DNA of 64,000 nt from Miltoncostaea marina. GTDB taxonomy: Bacteria > Actinomycetota > Thermoleophilia > Miltoncostaeales > Miltoncostaeaceae. The stretch covers positions 2,388,501 to 2,452,500 of the forward strand of contig NZ_CP064655.1 in NCBI RefSeq assembly GCF_018141525.1, written 5' to 3'. Shown piece after piece: positions 1 through 9,063 of this stretch; positions within the stretch are counted from its first letter, which is position 1, and each line of letters opens with the position of its first letter. The notes under the pieces were generated by a model that saw nothing but the letters and a program-made list of their open reading frames with translations, did not search any database and was not told where the DNA came from. The translations under genes and the position numbers were made by a program.

Positions 1-1421
1 TCACCCCGCTGATGAGGGGGCAGATCACCTCCCTCGAGCCGGAGTTCCGCGCCGACGGCATCGCGATCGTCGCCCGCGGCTACGACCACTCGCACGCCCT
101 GGACCGCACGCGCCGCACCGCGACCTACCAGGACACGACCGTCGCCGAGGTGGTGCGGAAGGTCTGCCAGCGGGCCGGCCTGCGGGCGGCGACCGTGGAG
201 GACGCCGGCGGCGCGCAGCCGTTCGTGCAGCAGACCAACGAGACCGACTGGCGGTTCCTCTGGCGGCTCGCCCGGCGGGTGGGCTGCGAGGTGGAGGTGG
301 CCGATGGCGCCCTGCACTTCCGGCGCGCGGGCGGCGGCGAGCCCGCCGGCGAGCCGCTCGCCCTGCGCTACGGCGACGCCCTGCGCGCGTTCCGCCCCCG
401 CCTGACGGGGGTGCAGGGCGTCGAGGAGGTCGTCGTGCGCGGCTGGGACTACACGGCCAAGCGGGCGATCGAGGCGACCGCCGGGCCTCAGCCGCCCCGC
501 TCGTCGATCGGCGTCCCGCGGGACGAGGTGGCGCGCAGGCTGGGCGGCGGGTCGATGGCCGTCGCGGACGCGCCGGTCAACGACCAGGAGGAGGCCGACG
601 CGCTCGCGAAGGGTGTGATGGCCCGCATGGTGGAGGGCTACCTCGAGGCCGAGGGCGTCTGCCGCGGCGCGCCGTCGCTGCGGGCCGGGTCGAGCGTGCG
701 CGTGGAGGGCGTGGGCACCCGCTTCAGCGGGACGTACCGGGTCACCTCCACCACCCACCTGTTCCGCGGCGCGAGCGGCTACGAGACCCGCTTCCGCGTG
801 TCGGGCGAGGCGCCGCGCAGCCTGGTCGGCCTGATGACGCCCTCGGCCCGGGCCGGCTGGGAGCCCGACGGCGTGCAGGTGGCCGTCGTCACCCAGAACG
901 AGGACCCCGCCGGCCTCGGGCGGGTGCGGATCCGCCACCCGGAGCTGGGCGAGGACACCGAGGGCTGGTGGGCCCGCGTCGCCGGGCCGGGCGCGGGCCG
1001 CGACCGCGGGCTGCTGATGACCCCCCGCGTGGGCGATGAGGTGCTCGTGGCCTACGAGCACGGCGACGTGCGCCGCCCGGTCGTGCTCGGCGCCCTGTGG
1101 AACGGCGAGGACGCCCCCGGCGAGCTGGTGCAGGCCGACGGCTCCTTCCGGCTGCGCAGCGCCGAGTCGGTCGGCATCGCCGCCGACCGGACGATGCGGA
1201 TCACCGCCGAGGACGAGCTCGAGGTGGAGGTCGGCGGCGCATCGGTCGTGATGAAGAAGGACGGCGCGATCTCGGCCACCGGCAAGGAGGTCACCGTGAA
1301 GGGCGGCGGGTCGGTCACGGTGGAGGCCTCCGGCAGCCTCACCCTCAAGGCGGGCGCGGGCATCACGATCCAGGCGGGCGGCACGGTGCGGGTGACCGGC
1401 GCCCAGGTCCAGCTCGGGTGA
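1..1421 (+). CDS. VgrG-like spike/hub protein of a contractile injection system (5' truncated)
   Basis: Central spike of a phage-tail-like contractile injection system: a gp27-like hub carrying a gp5-like needle that pierces the target envelope. The reading frame is open to the window edge, and family-like sequence (TPLMRGQITSLEPEF) begins before the first ATG at 12, so the true start lies upstream. The first ~270 residues look like the phage late-control D/VgrG hub. An OB-fold follows (about 290-375, VVTQNEDPAGLGRVRIRHPE ... GDEVLVAYEHGDVRRPVVLG), then a short glycine/valine-rich repetitive stem ending in ITIQAGGTVRVTGAQVQLG, typical of the beta-helical needle base. It is followed 10 nt later by the gp25 gene. 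No effector extension is fused at the C-terminus. Confidence 0.88.
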   Translation, partial: TPLMRGQITSLEPEFRADGIAIVARGYDHSHALDRTRRTATYQDTTVAEVVRKVCQRAGLRAATVEDAGGAQPFVQQTNETDWRFLWRLARRVGCEVEVADGALHFRRAGGGEPAGEPLALRYGDALRAFRPRLTGVQGVEEVVVRGWDYTAKRAIEATAGPQPPRSSIGVPRDEVARRLGGGSMAVADAPVNDQEEADALAKGVMARMVEGYLEAEGVCRGAPSLRAGSSVRVEGVGTRFSGTYRVTSTTHLFRGASGYETRFRVSGEAPRSLVGLMTPSARAGWEPDGVQVAVVTQNEDPAGLGRVRIRHPELGEDTEGWWARVAGPGAGRDRGLLMTPRVGDEVLVAYEHGDVRRPVVLGALWNGEDAPGELVQADGSFRLRSAESVGIAADRTMRITAEDELEVEVGGASVVMKKDGAISATGKEVTVKGGGSVTVEASGSLTLKAGAGITIQAGGTVRVTGAQVQLG

Positions 1422-1431
1422 GGGGGCGGCG

Positions 1432-1848
1432 GTGGGCGGCATCCTCGGCTCCGGGCTCGCATTCCCCCTGCGGGTCGACGCCCGCGGCGGCATCGCGCTG
1501 GCGCACGAGGACGAGGACGTGCGCGAGGCGATCTCGGTGATCCTCGGCACGGCGCCGGGCGAGCGGCCGATGCGCCCCGAGTTCGGCTGCGGCATCCACG
1601 ACCACGTCTTCGAGGCGGTCGACGCCTACCTCGTGGGGCGGCTCGAGCAGGAGGTGCGCGCCGCGCTCGACCGCTGGGAGCCGCGCATCGAGGTGCTCGC
1701 GGTCGACATGTCGGCCGAGGAGCGCGCGGACGGGGGCAGCGTCAACGAGGTCGTCGTCATCGACGTCACCTACCGGCTGCGCTCGACGAACGACGTGCGC
1801 AACCTCGTGCACCCCTTCTACGTCATCCCGGCGGAGGAGCCGCGATGA
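1432..1848 (+). CDS. gp25/gpW-family baseplate wedge protein
   Basis: Baseplate wedge component (T4 gp25/P2 gpW lysozyme-like fold without lytic function) that nucleates sheath assembly. The 138-residue protein has the expected length. It shows the family layout: an N-terminal FPLRVDARGGIALAHEDEDV, then REAISVILGTAPGERPMRPEFGCGI, the conserved glycine/phenylalanine core of gp25 proteins. The GTG start at 1432 lies 10 nt after the spike gene. Its stop overlaps the start of the gpJ gene by 4 nt, implying translational coupling within one operon. The assignment rests on recognisable motifs and on the order spike-gp25-gpJ-tail protein I, which is standard in injection-system clusters. Confidence 0.9.
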   Translation: MGGILGSGLAFPLRVDARGGIALAHEDEDVREAISVILGTAPGERPMRPEFGCGIHDHVFEAVDAYLVGRLEQEVRAALDRWEPRIEVLAVDMSAEERADGGSVNEVVVIDVTYRLRSTNDVRNLVHPFYVIPAEEPR

Positions 1849-3857
1849 CCACGGGCCGCCTGCCCGCGGTCGCCCTGGACGACCGCGGCTTCCAGGACCT
1901 GGTGAACGAGGCCCGCCTGCGCATCGCACAGAGCTGCCCCGAGTGGACCGAGCACAACGTCTCGGACCCGGGCATCACCCTCATCGAGCTGTTCGCCTGG
2001 ATGACCGAGATGGTCATCTACCGGCTCAACCGCATCCCCGACAAGCTGCACGTGGCGCTGATGGAGCTGCTCGGGATCGCCCTCGAGCCGGCCACCGCGG
2101 CGCGCGCGGAGCTGCGCTTCCGCCTCTCCGCGCCGGCGACCGGCCCGGTCGTCATCCCGGCGGCCACGACGGAGGTCGCGACCCCGCGCACCCCCGGCGA
2201 GGAGCCGGTGGTCTTCCAGACGCTGGAGGACGTCACGATCCCGGCCGCGCGCCCGGCCGCGTACGTCGTGGAGCGCGGGCGCGCCGCGAAGGACGTGGGC
2301 GTGGCGGCGGGCGTCGCCAAGCCCAAGGGCCCCGACCAGATGCCGTTCGGCATGCCGCCCCAGGTGGGCGACGCCCTCTACCTGGGCTTCGACGCCCCGC
2401 TGGCGCGGCTGCTGGTGCGCGTGGACGTCGACTGCTCGCAGGCGCGCGGCGCCGGCGTCGACCCCGAGGACCCCCCGCTCAAGTGGGAGGCCTCGTGGGG
2501 CGAGGCGCCCGGCGGGTGGGGCGAGGCCGAGGTGCTGCTCGACTCGACCGGCGGCTTCAACTACGGCAGCGGCGTGGTCGAGCTGCAGATGCCCGCCGGC
2601 CACGACCCGGCCACCGTCGGCGGGGTGCGCGCCCACTGGCTGCGCTGCCGGCTGGACGACACCACGCGCCGCGGCGCCGCGGCGGCCGCCTTCTCCCACC
2701 CGCCGGAGATCTACGAGATCACCGCCGGCGCGCTCGGCGCGCTGGTGCCGGCGGCGCACAGCGTGCGCGTGGACGAGGAGCTGCTCGGCGAGAGCGACGG
2801 GACGCCGGGCCAGACGTTCCGGCTGCGCGACGCGCCGGTGCTCGCCCTGGAGGGCGACGAGGGCCTGGAGGTGCTCGAGCCCGAGTCGCCGGCCTGGCGG
2901 CGCTGGGAGCTGCGCGAGTCGTTCGCCGAGAGCGGCCCCGCCGACGAGCACTACGCGCTCGACCTGGCGAGCGGCGAGCTGTCGCTGGGCCCGGCCATCC
3001 GCGCCGGCGACGGCGCCTGGCGCCAGTACGGCGCCGTGCCGCCGAAGGGCGCCCGTCTGCGCATGCGCGGCTACCGGCACGGCGGCGGCCGGCGCGGCAA
3101 CGTGGCCGCCGGCGCCCTCAGCGTGCTGAAGAGCGCCATCCCGACCGTGGCCTCGGTCGTCAACCCCGGCCCCGCGGCGGGCGGCGTCGACCCCGAGTCG
3201 CTCGAGGGCGCCCGCCAGCGCGCCGCCATGGAGATCCGCACCCGGTACCGGGCGGTCACCCGCGAGGACTTCGAGTTCCTCTGCGGCGAGGCCTCACCAC
3301 GGGTCGCACGGGCGATCTGCGTGGAGCCGCCCGGCAGCGTGGGCGTGGCGCGGCTGCACATCGTGCCGCGCGTCGAGCCCGCCGACCGCCCGCTGACCCT
3401 GCGCGAGCTGACCCCCGACGAGGAACTGTTCGCCCAGGTCGCCGCCTATCTCGACGAGCGCCGCCTGATCGGCACCCGCGTGGAGCTGCTGCCCGCCCGC
3501 TACCGGGGCGTCAGCGTGGTGGTGAACCTGCAGGCGAGCCTGCGGGCCGACCCGCGACGGGTGGAGGAGGACGTCGCCCAGGCGCTCTACGCCTACCTCA
3601 ACCCGCTCGTCGGCGGCGCCATGGAGGGCCCCGGCCGGGGGTGGGCGTTCGGCCGCGCGCTCAACCAGGGCGAGCTCTACGGGGTGATCCACCAGGTGGA
3701 GGGCGTCGACTTCGTGCGGGTGCTGCGCGTCTACGAGACCGACCTCGCGAGCGGCGAGCAGCAGCCCAAGCAGGCGGGGAGCCACATCCCGCTGGAGCCC
3801 GACGAGGTGATCGCCTCCGGGCGGCACCTCGTGCGCGCGGAGCACTCTGAGCTGTGA
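1845..3857 (+). CDS. Baseplate J-like protein
   Basis: Large baseplate wedge subunit (gp6/gpJ family) that links wedge, sheath and tail-fibre attachment sites. The 670-residue protein starts MTTGRLPAVALDDRGFQDLV and then carries the family region around residues 25-80 (ITLIELFAWMTEMVIYRLNRI). A middle insertion holds beta-rich sequence. The C-terminal half (about 440-600) contains the conserved GGVDPESLEGARQRA and AVTREDFEFLC motifs of Baseplate_J proteins. ATG at 1845 overlaps the gp25 stop (ATGA), and the stop overlaps the following gene by 4 nt. The length fits the long gpJ variants of extracellular injection systems better than those of short phages. Confidence 0.9.
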   Translation: MTTGRLPAVALDDRGFQDLVNEARLRIAQSCPEWTEHNVSDPGITLIELFAWMTEMVIYRLNRIPDKLHVALMELLGIALEPATAARAELRFRLSAPATGPVVIPAATTEVATPRTPGEEPVVFQTLEDVTIPAARPAAYVVERGRAAKDVGVAAGVAKPKGPDQMPFGMPPQVGDALYLGFDAPLARLLVRVDVDCSQARGAGVDPEDPPLKWEASWGEAPGGWGEAEVLLDSTGGFNYGSGVVELQMPAGHDPATVGGVRAHWLRCRLDDTTRRGAAAAAFSHPPEIYEITAGALGALVPAAHSVRVDEELLGESDGTPGQTFRLRDAPVLALEGDEGLEVLEPESPAWRRWELRESFAESGPADEHYALDLASGELSLGPAIRAGDGAWRQYGAVPPKGARLRMRGYRHGGGRRGNVAAGALSVLKSAIPTVASVVNPGPAAGGVDPESLEGARQRAAMEIRTRYRAVTREDFEFLCGEASPRVARAICVEPPGSVGVARLHIVPRVEPADRPLTLRELTPDEELFAQVAAYLDERRLIGTRVELLPARYRGVSVVVNLQASLRADPRRVEEDVAQALYAYLNPLVGGAMEGPGRGWAFGRALNQGELYGVIHQVEGVDFVRVLRVYETDLASGEQQPKQAGSHIPLEPDEVIASGRHLVRAEHSEL

Positions 3858-4423
3858 GCGCGCCCGCCCGCGCCGACGGAGCGCCCCCGGCCGCCTCGGC
3901 GCGCGCCTACCTGCGGGGCGGGCTGCCCGCGATCTACCGCGAGTCCGACTTCGGCATGCGGTTCGTCGCGGCGCTCGAGACCCTGCTCGACCCGATCGTC
4001 GCCACCCTCGACAACCTGCCGTCCCGGTTCGACAGCCGGCTGGCCGACCGTCGCACCCTCGGGCTGATGGCGGCCTGGCTGGGGCTGGAGCTCGACGAGT
4101 CCTGGCCCGAGGACCGCCAGCGGGAGCTCGTGCGCCGGGCCTCGGAGCTCGCGCGCCGTCGCGGCACCCGCCGGGGCCTGGAGGAGGCGCTGCGCATCGC
4201 CTTCCCCGACCTGCCGCTGCGGGTGGAGGACGACGGCGGCGTGGTGCACGCGGGATCGGCCGGGGAGCTGCCGGCCGCGCCGCCGCCGCGGTTCGTCGTC
4301 TACTGCGACGTCCCGCTGGAGGAGCCGGCGGGGCTGGCCCGCATGATCGAGGTGATGAAGCCGGTGCACGTGGAGTACCGGCTGCGCATCCGCTCGCCCC
4401 GGCGCGGCCCGGAGGCGGCGTGA
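3854..4423 (+). CDS. Phage tail protein I-like baseplate protein
   Basis: Baseplate protein of the gpI/tail-protein-I family, placed at the baseplate periphery next to gpJ. The 189-residue product shows the family pattern GGLPAIYRESDFGMRFV, then LETLLDPIVATLDNLPSRFD, the DRRTLGLMAAWLGLELDESW block, and RRRGTRRGLEEALRI, a common gpI signature. The C-terminus ends with a KPVHVEYRLRI strand motif also found in the family. The start is GTG at 3854 inside the gpJ stop (GTGA overlap); the stop overlaps the next zinc-ribbon gene by 4 nt. This is the last recognisable structural baseplate gene before the accessory genes. Confidence 0.87.
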   Translation: MSAPARADGAPPAASARAYLRGGLPAIYRESDFGMRFVAALETLLDPIVATLDNLPSRFDSRLADRRTLGLMAAWLGLELDESWPEDRQRELVRRASELARRRGTRRGLEEALRIAFPDLPLRVEDDGGVVHAGSAGELPAAPPPRFVVYCDVPLEEPAGLARMIEVMKPVHVEYRLRIRSPRRGPEAA

Positions 4424-6349
4424 CGACCGTCTGCCGCGCGTGCGGGCAGATCGCCGAGGGCGACCCGGACTTCTGCCCCGCCTGCGGCGAGTACCTGCGC
4501 TGGGACCCCACCGACGTCCACGCCGCGGTCGAGCCCGCGGCGCCCGCCGTGCCCGCCGCCCCCCGCCGCCCGCCGCCCCGCCGCCCGCCGCCCCGCCGCC
4601 CGCCCGCCGCGCCGGCGCGGGCGCGCCCGCCGCGGCCCCGCCCCCTCGGCCCCGCCGGCGCCGGCCCCCGCGCAGCCCGACGCCGTGCTCATCGCGCTGC
4701 GGCGGCCCGACGACGAGGGCTACGCCGGCGAGCCGATCGAGCTGCGCGTGGAGCCGGGGGCGGCCGTGACCCTGCGCGCCCTGGTGCGCAACCAGAGCGG
4801 CATCGTCGACAACTACGACATGACGGTCGACGGCCTGCCCGAGGGCTGGTGGGAGGTCGCCCCCGCCACCGTCTACCTCGTCCCCTTCGGCGCGGCGGGC
4901 GGCTCGTACGAGCAGGAGGTCGAGGTGCGCCTGGCGCCGCCGCGCGCGCCCGAGGCCGAGGCGCGCGCGTGGGAGGTCGTGGTGGTGGCCACCTCGCGCG
5001 CCAACGGCACGCAGGTGCGCTCGGCGCCGAGCACGCTCGAGATCGCGCCCTACAGCGAGCTGGAGGCCGCCCTCACGCCCGAGCGGCGCTCCGGCCGCAT
5101 CGAGGCCGCGTTCACGCTCGCGCTCACCAACCGGGCCAACGCGCCCGTCGAGGTGGCGCTGAGCGGCGTCGACCCAGAGGAGGCCCTGGGCTTCGAGTTC
5201 CGCGAGCCGTTCGTGCCCGCCGCCCGGCGCACCCGCGACCCGCTCGACCGGGCGGAGTCGGCGTGGGACCGGGCGGAGGCCCTGGGGGTCGGCCAGGCCG
5301 GGGTGGAGGAGATCGGCAAGCGCGCCGTCCAGCGGGCCACCGCCGGCGCCGAGGGCACGGTGGTGCGCATCCTCAAGCGCCGCCGCCGTGTGGGGCGGCG
5401 CTTGAGCGGCGTGCGCCTGGCCCCCGGCGAGCGCGCCGAGGCGGTCGTGGCCGTCAGCCCGCCCAAGCAGATCTGGATCGGGCGGAGCGTGATGCACCCG
5501 TTCCAGGTGGTGGCGCGGCCGGCCGGTGCGGACGTGCCGGGGCCGCCGGTGGCGGGCACGTTCCGCCAGCGCCAGTGGCTGCCCTGGTGGCTGATGATCG
5601 TCGTGCCGCTGGTCGTGGTCGCCGGGATCTGGTTCCTCTCGACGCGCGGTGGCGAGGCGACGGTCCCCGACCTGGCGCCCGCCCCGGACGTGTTCGCGGC
5701 GAAGGCGCTGCTCGAGGACAGCGGGCTGACGCTCGGCGAGACGTTCGAGGAGGCCGCGCCCGACGCCGAGCCGGGCGCGATCATCGAGCAGACGCCGGCG
5801 GCCGGCGAGACCGCGGCGGAGGGCAGCGAGGTCTCGATCAAGGTCGCCGTCGCGCCCGAGCGCGCGGCGGTGCCCGACCTGACCGGCCAGACGACGGAGC
5901 AGGCGCGCGCCACCCTGACCGCGGCGGGGTTCCAGCTCGGGCGTCCGCTCAACGAGCCGGCCGACCCGGCGACCGCCGCCATCGCCAACCAGATCCCCGT
6001 GCCGGACACCGTCGAGGCGACCGGCGCGGCGATCGACGTGGCCTTCGCCGAGGCGGACGGCGACACGGTCACGGCGCCCACGGGCGCGCCGCCGCCGTCG
6101 ACGGCCCCGGGCGGCGCGCCGACCGCCCCCGCGCCCACGCCCACCGCGCCCGGCGGCGCCCCGCCGCCGCCGGCGACCGCGCCGACGCCGGCCCCGGCGC
6201 CGGGCGGCCCCGTCGTGGCCCCCGTCCCGGTGCCGGCCGGCGGGGCGCCGCCGCCCCAGCCGGCCCCGCCGGCGCCCGGCGGCGGGGTGCCGGTGCCCGA
6301 GGTGGTCGGGACCGGCCAGGACGAGGCGTCCGCGGTGCTGACGCGCGCC
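4420..6349 (+). pseudogene. Zinc-ribbon / Ig-like / TM / PASTA protein, frame broken
   Basis: N-terminal and middle parts of a membrane protein spread over three frames. Frame A (from ATG 4420) gives a four-cysteine zinc ribbon, CRACG...CPACG. Alanine/proline linker sequence then continues in another frame from about 4562, and from about 4645 in a third. This last frame carries a beta-rich Ig-like region (4700-5550), a transmembrane helix at about 5577-5640 (WWLMIVVPLVVVAGIWF), two PASTA repeats (5661-6045), a P/A/T-rich linker and the first half of a third PASTA. Coding sequence then resumes in yet another frame near 6350. All switches fall at C-runs, so single-base assembly errors are as likely as true decay. 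It overlaps the tail-protein-I stop by 4 nt. PASTA normally senses muropeptides on PknB-type kinases; here it sits on a non-kinase. Confidence 0.6.
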
Positions 6350-6353
6350 CCTC

Positions 6354-7376
6354 GTGCCCGCCGCCGCCCTCGCCGCCAGCGCGACCGTGCCGGCCGGCCG
6401 GGTCGCGGCGCAGGAGCCGGCCGCCGGCACGGAGGTCGCCGCGGGCGGCACCGTGGTGATCACGGTCTCGCGCGGCTACCCGGCCGTCATCCACGACGCG
6501 GACGGCGACGTCGTGCGGGTGGGCGGCGCGGCCGGCGACCCCGTGGAGCCCCTCGCCGCCTCCCCCGACGTGGAGGAGCAGGCGTCCGCGTCGTTCGCCA
6601 CGCCGCTGATCGTCTACCGGCGCGGGCCGGAGGGGGCCACGCGCGGCGTCGCCCCGTCGGCCCAGCTGTGGGCGGTCGACCCCTCCGACCCGCGCTCGGC
6701 CCGGCCGATCACCGACGAGGGCTTCGATGACCGCCGGCCGGCCATCGCGCCCGACGGCGCCGTGGTGGCGTTCGTCTCCAACCGGGGCAGCCGCCCCGAC
6801 GACTACGACCTCTGCTTCGCCCGGCTCGACCGGTCGCAGCAGGTGCCGCGCTGCATCGCCGACCGGGACGTCAACGTGAGCCGGCCGGCGTGGTCGCCCG
6901 ACGGCCGCTCCCTGCTCGTGACGGCCTCGGACGGCACCCAGACGGAGCTGCTGCTGCACACCTCCGTGGTCCCCTCGTCGGGGAGCCCCGCCGACTGGAC
7001 GCCGCAGGGGCTGGTCACCGACGGCATGCACGGCGAGCGCCGCAGCGACCAGGTGCTCTCGTCGGCGTTCTCGCCCGACGGCTCGCGCCTGGCCTTCTCG
7101 GCCAACTGGCGCAGCGCCACGTTCACGCTCTGGACGGTGCCGGTGGCGAACGGCGTGATCGGCGCCGAGGCCGAGCAGCAGCCCTTCGTGGCGGCGTGCG
7201 AGCTGGCCTGGCGCCCGGACGGCGCCGAGCTCGCGGTGACCCAGCGCAACCGCACCTGCGACGAGCGCGGGCGCATCGTGCGCGTGGACCCGGCCGCGCC
7301 CAACGCGCAGACCCTGCTGAGCCGGCTGGACGCCGCGTCGGGCAACCCGGTCTGGGCGCCCCCGGCGCCCGGCTAG
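6354..7376 (+). CDS. C-terminal part: third PASTA repeat and PD40 beta-propeller
   Basis: This open frame starts inside the third PASTA repeat (AQEPAAGTEVAAGGTVVITV) begun in the preceding frame, and continues into a TolB-like PD40 propeller with repeats such as RPAIAPDGAVVAFVSNRG, RPAWSPDGRSLLVTASDG and SSAFSPDGSRLAFSANW. It is almost certainly the C-terminus of the 4420 gene rather than a separate gene. No ribosome-binding site precedes GTG 6354, and the upstream residues in this frame (LV) fit PASTA sequence. The propeller would lie outside the membrane, on the same side as PASTA. It ends 13 nt before the FHA-M50 gene. Function is unknown; propellers of this type usually mediate protein binding. 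Confidence 0.65.
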   Translation: MPAAALAASATVPAGRVAAQEPAAGTEVAAGGTVVITVSRGYPAVIHDADGDVVRVGGAAGDPVEPLAASPDVEEQASASFATPLIVYRRGPEGATRGVAPSAQLWAVDPSDPRSARPITDEGFDDRRPAIAPDGAVVAFVSNRGSRPDDYDLCFARLDRSQQVPRCIADRDVNVSRPAWSPDGRSLLVTASDGTQTELLLHTSVVPSSGSPADWTPQGLVTDGMHGERRSDQVLSSAFSPDGSRLAFSANWRSATFTLWTVPVANGVIGAEAEQQPFVAACELAWRPDGAELAVTQRNRTCDERGRIVRVDPAAPNAQTLLSRLDAASGNPVWAPPAPG

Positions 7377-7389
7377 CGGGGGCGCGGGG

Positions 7390-9063
7390 ATGCTCTGCCG
7401 GAGCTGCCGGCGCGTGGTGGGCCGCCGTGACGCCGCGTGCCCGTCGTGCGGGCGCCCGCTCGACGGGCGGCCCGCGCGCTTCGAGCTCGTGCTGCCCGGC
7501 GGCGACCGCGTGCCGCTGGCCGCCGCGATGACCATCGGCCGCGCGCCGGGCAGCACGGTGCGCCTGGAGGACCGCACCGTGTCACGCGCGCACGCGCGGA
7601 TCGGCGTGGACGGCGGGGTGCCGGTGGCCGAGGACGCCGGATCGAGCCACGGCACGCTGCTCGACGGGCGGCCGCTGACCGGGCCGCGTCCGCTGGCCGA
7701 CGGCTCCCGGCTGACGGTGGGCGACGTGGAGCTGCGCGTGGAGCGCCACCGGGACGAGGCGGAGGCCGGCCGGACGGTCGTCGTGCCGGCCAACGGCAGC
7801 GTGGTGGTCGACCGGGCCGGCAGGGCGGCGGTCGACCAGGCCGGCACCCGTGCGGGCTTCCGGCCCGCGATGCGGCCCGGGTGGCGGCTCAAGCGGCTCG
7901 AGGAGGGCGAGGGGCGGCTGCGCTGGGTGCTCTCGAGCGAGCACATGCCCGACCTGCTGCGCATGGGCGCCGACGACGCGGCGATCGTGCAGATGCTGGA
8001 CGGCGAGCGTTCGCTGGCCGACCTGATGGCCGAGTCGGAGCGCCGCCACGGCCCGGCGGGCGTCGGCCGCCTGGCCCGCCTGCTGGCCGACCTGGGCGAG
8101 CGGGGCCTGCTCGAGGGCGTCGAGGGTCCGGCGCGCCACGCGCCGGAGGGCCGCCTCGCCCGGCTCACCCGGCCCCGGGAGCGCGCGATCGCCGGCATGG
8201 GCGAGCGCTTCGACCGCCTCTACCGCGCGGGCGCGTGGGTGCTGTTCACCCGCGGCGGCCTGGTCGCGGTGGCGGCCGTCGAGCTGGCGGGCATCGCCGC
8301 GTTCCTCGCCCTGATCGTGGGCCGCGGCGGCACGCCCTTCGTCGTGGCCGACCGCATCGGCGTCGGCGGCCTGGTGTTCCTCGCCGGCCGCTTCGTGGTC
8401 GTGGCGCTCCACGAGCTCGCGCACGGCCTGGCGATGTCGGCGTTCGGCCGCCGCGTGCCGCGGGCGGGCGTGAAGACGGTGATGGGCATCCCGTTCGCCT
8501 TCGTCGACACGACCGAGGCGTGGTTCGAGCCGCGCCGGCGGCGCATCGCCATCAGCGCGGCGGGCCCCGCGGCCGACCTCGCCGTCGGCGGCGCGGCCGC
8601 GCTCGCGGCCCTGGCGATCGACCCCGGCAACCTGCGCGACGTCGTCTACCAGGTGGCGCTCGCCGCATACGTCGGGGCCTTCTACAACCTCAACCCGTTC
8701 CTCGACCGCGACGGCTACCACATGCTCGTCGACCGGCTGGGCGAGCCCGGGCTGCGGCGGCGCGCCCGCGAGCGGCTGGAGCGGCGGCTGTCGGGACGCC
8801 CCGTGGCCGACGACGCCGGCTCGCGCGCGCTGGCGGTCTACGGGGCGGCATCGGTCGTGTGGATGGCGCTCGCGGCCGTGTTCGTGGGCGCGATGGGCGC
8901 GCTCTACCACGACCGCATGACCGCGATCGCCCCCTCCGGCGTGGTGTGGGCGGTGCTCGCCGCCTTCGCCCTGCTGCTGTTCGTGCCCGTCGGGATGACG
9001 CTCGGGCGGCCGCTGCTGCGACGGCGCCGCGCGGCGCGGGAGGTCGCCGGTGCCCCCGCCTGA
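7390..9063 (+). CDS. Zinc-ribbon/FHA/M50 membrane metalloprotease
   Basis: Predicted membrane protease with phosphothreonine-reading capacity. Residues 1-30 form a zinc ribbon (CRSCRRVV...CPSCGRPL). An FHA domain follows (about 45-115) with the phosphopeptide-binding set GRAPGS, VSRAHARI and SSHGTLLDG. Residues 160-240 resemble a small winged-helix/PqqD-like domain (LRMGADDAAIVQMLDGERSL). The second half is an M50/site-2-protease-type domain with several membrane helices, the zinc motif HELAH at about 342-346 and the distal NPFLDRDG motif near 435, so catalysis should be intact. It resembles the putative peptide zinc metalloproteases next to peptide-modifying systems, but the FHA fusion is unusual. 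ATG at 7390; its stop lies inside the next gene (14-nt overlap), so the pair is co-translated. Likely substrate: a regulatory or structural membrane protein of this locus (inference). Confidence 0.8.
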   Translation: MLCRSCRRVVGRRDAACPSCGRPLDGRPARFELVLPGGDRVPLAAAMTIGRAPGSTVRLEDRTVSRAHARIGVDGGVPVAEDAGSSHGTLLDGRPLTGPRPLADGSRLTVGDVELRVERHRDEAEAGRTVVVPANGSVVVDRAGRAAVDQAGTRAGFRPAMRPGWRLKRLEEGEGRLRWVLSSEHMPDLLRMGADDAAIVQMLDGERSLADLMAESERRHGPAGVGRLARLLADLGERGLLEGVEGPARHAPEGRLARLTRPRERAIAGMGERFDRLYRAGAWVLFTRGGLVAVAAVELAGIAAFLALIVGRGGTPFVVADRIGVGGLVFLAGRFVVVALHELAHGLAMSAFGRRVPRAGVKTVMGIPFAFVDTTEAWFEPRRRRIAISAAGPAADLAVGGAAALAALAIDPGNLRDVVYQVALAAYVGAFYNLNPFLDRDGYHMLVDRLGEPGLRRRARERLERRLSGRPVADDAGSRALAVYGAASVVWMALAAVFVGAMGALYHDRMTAIAPSGVVWAVLAAFALLLFVPVGMTLGRPLLRRRRAAREVAGAPA

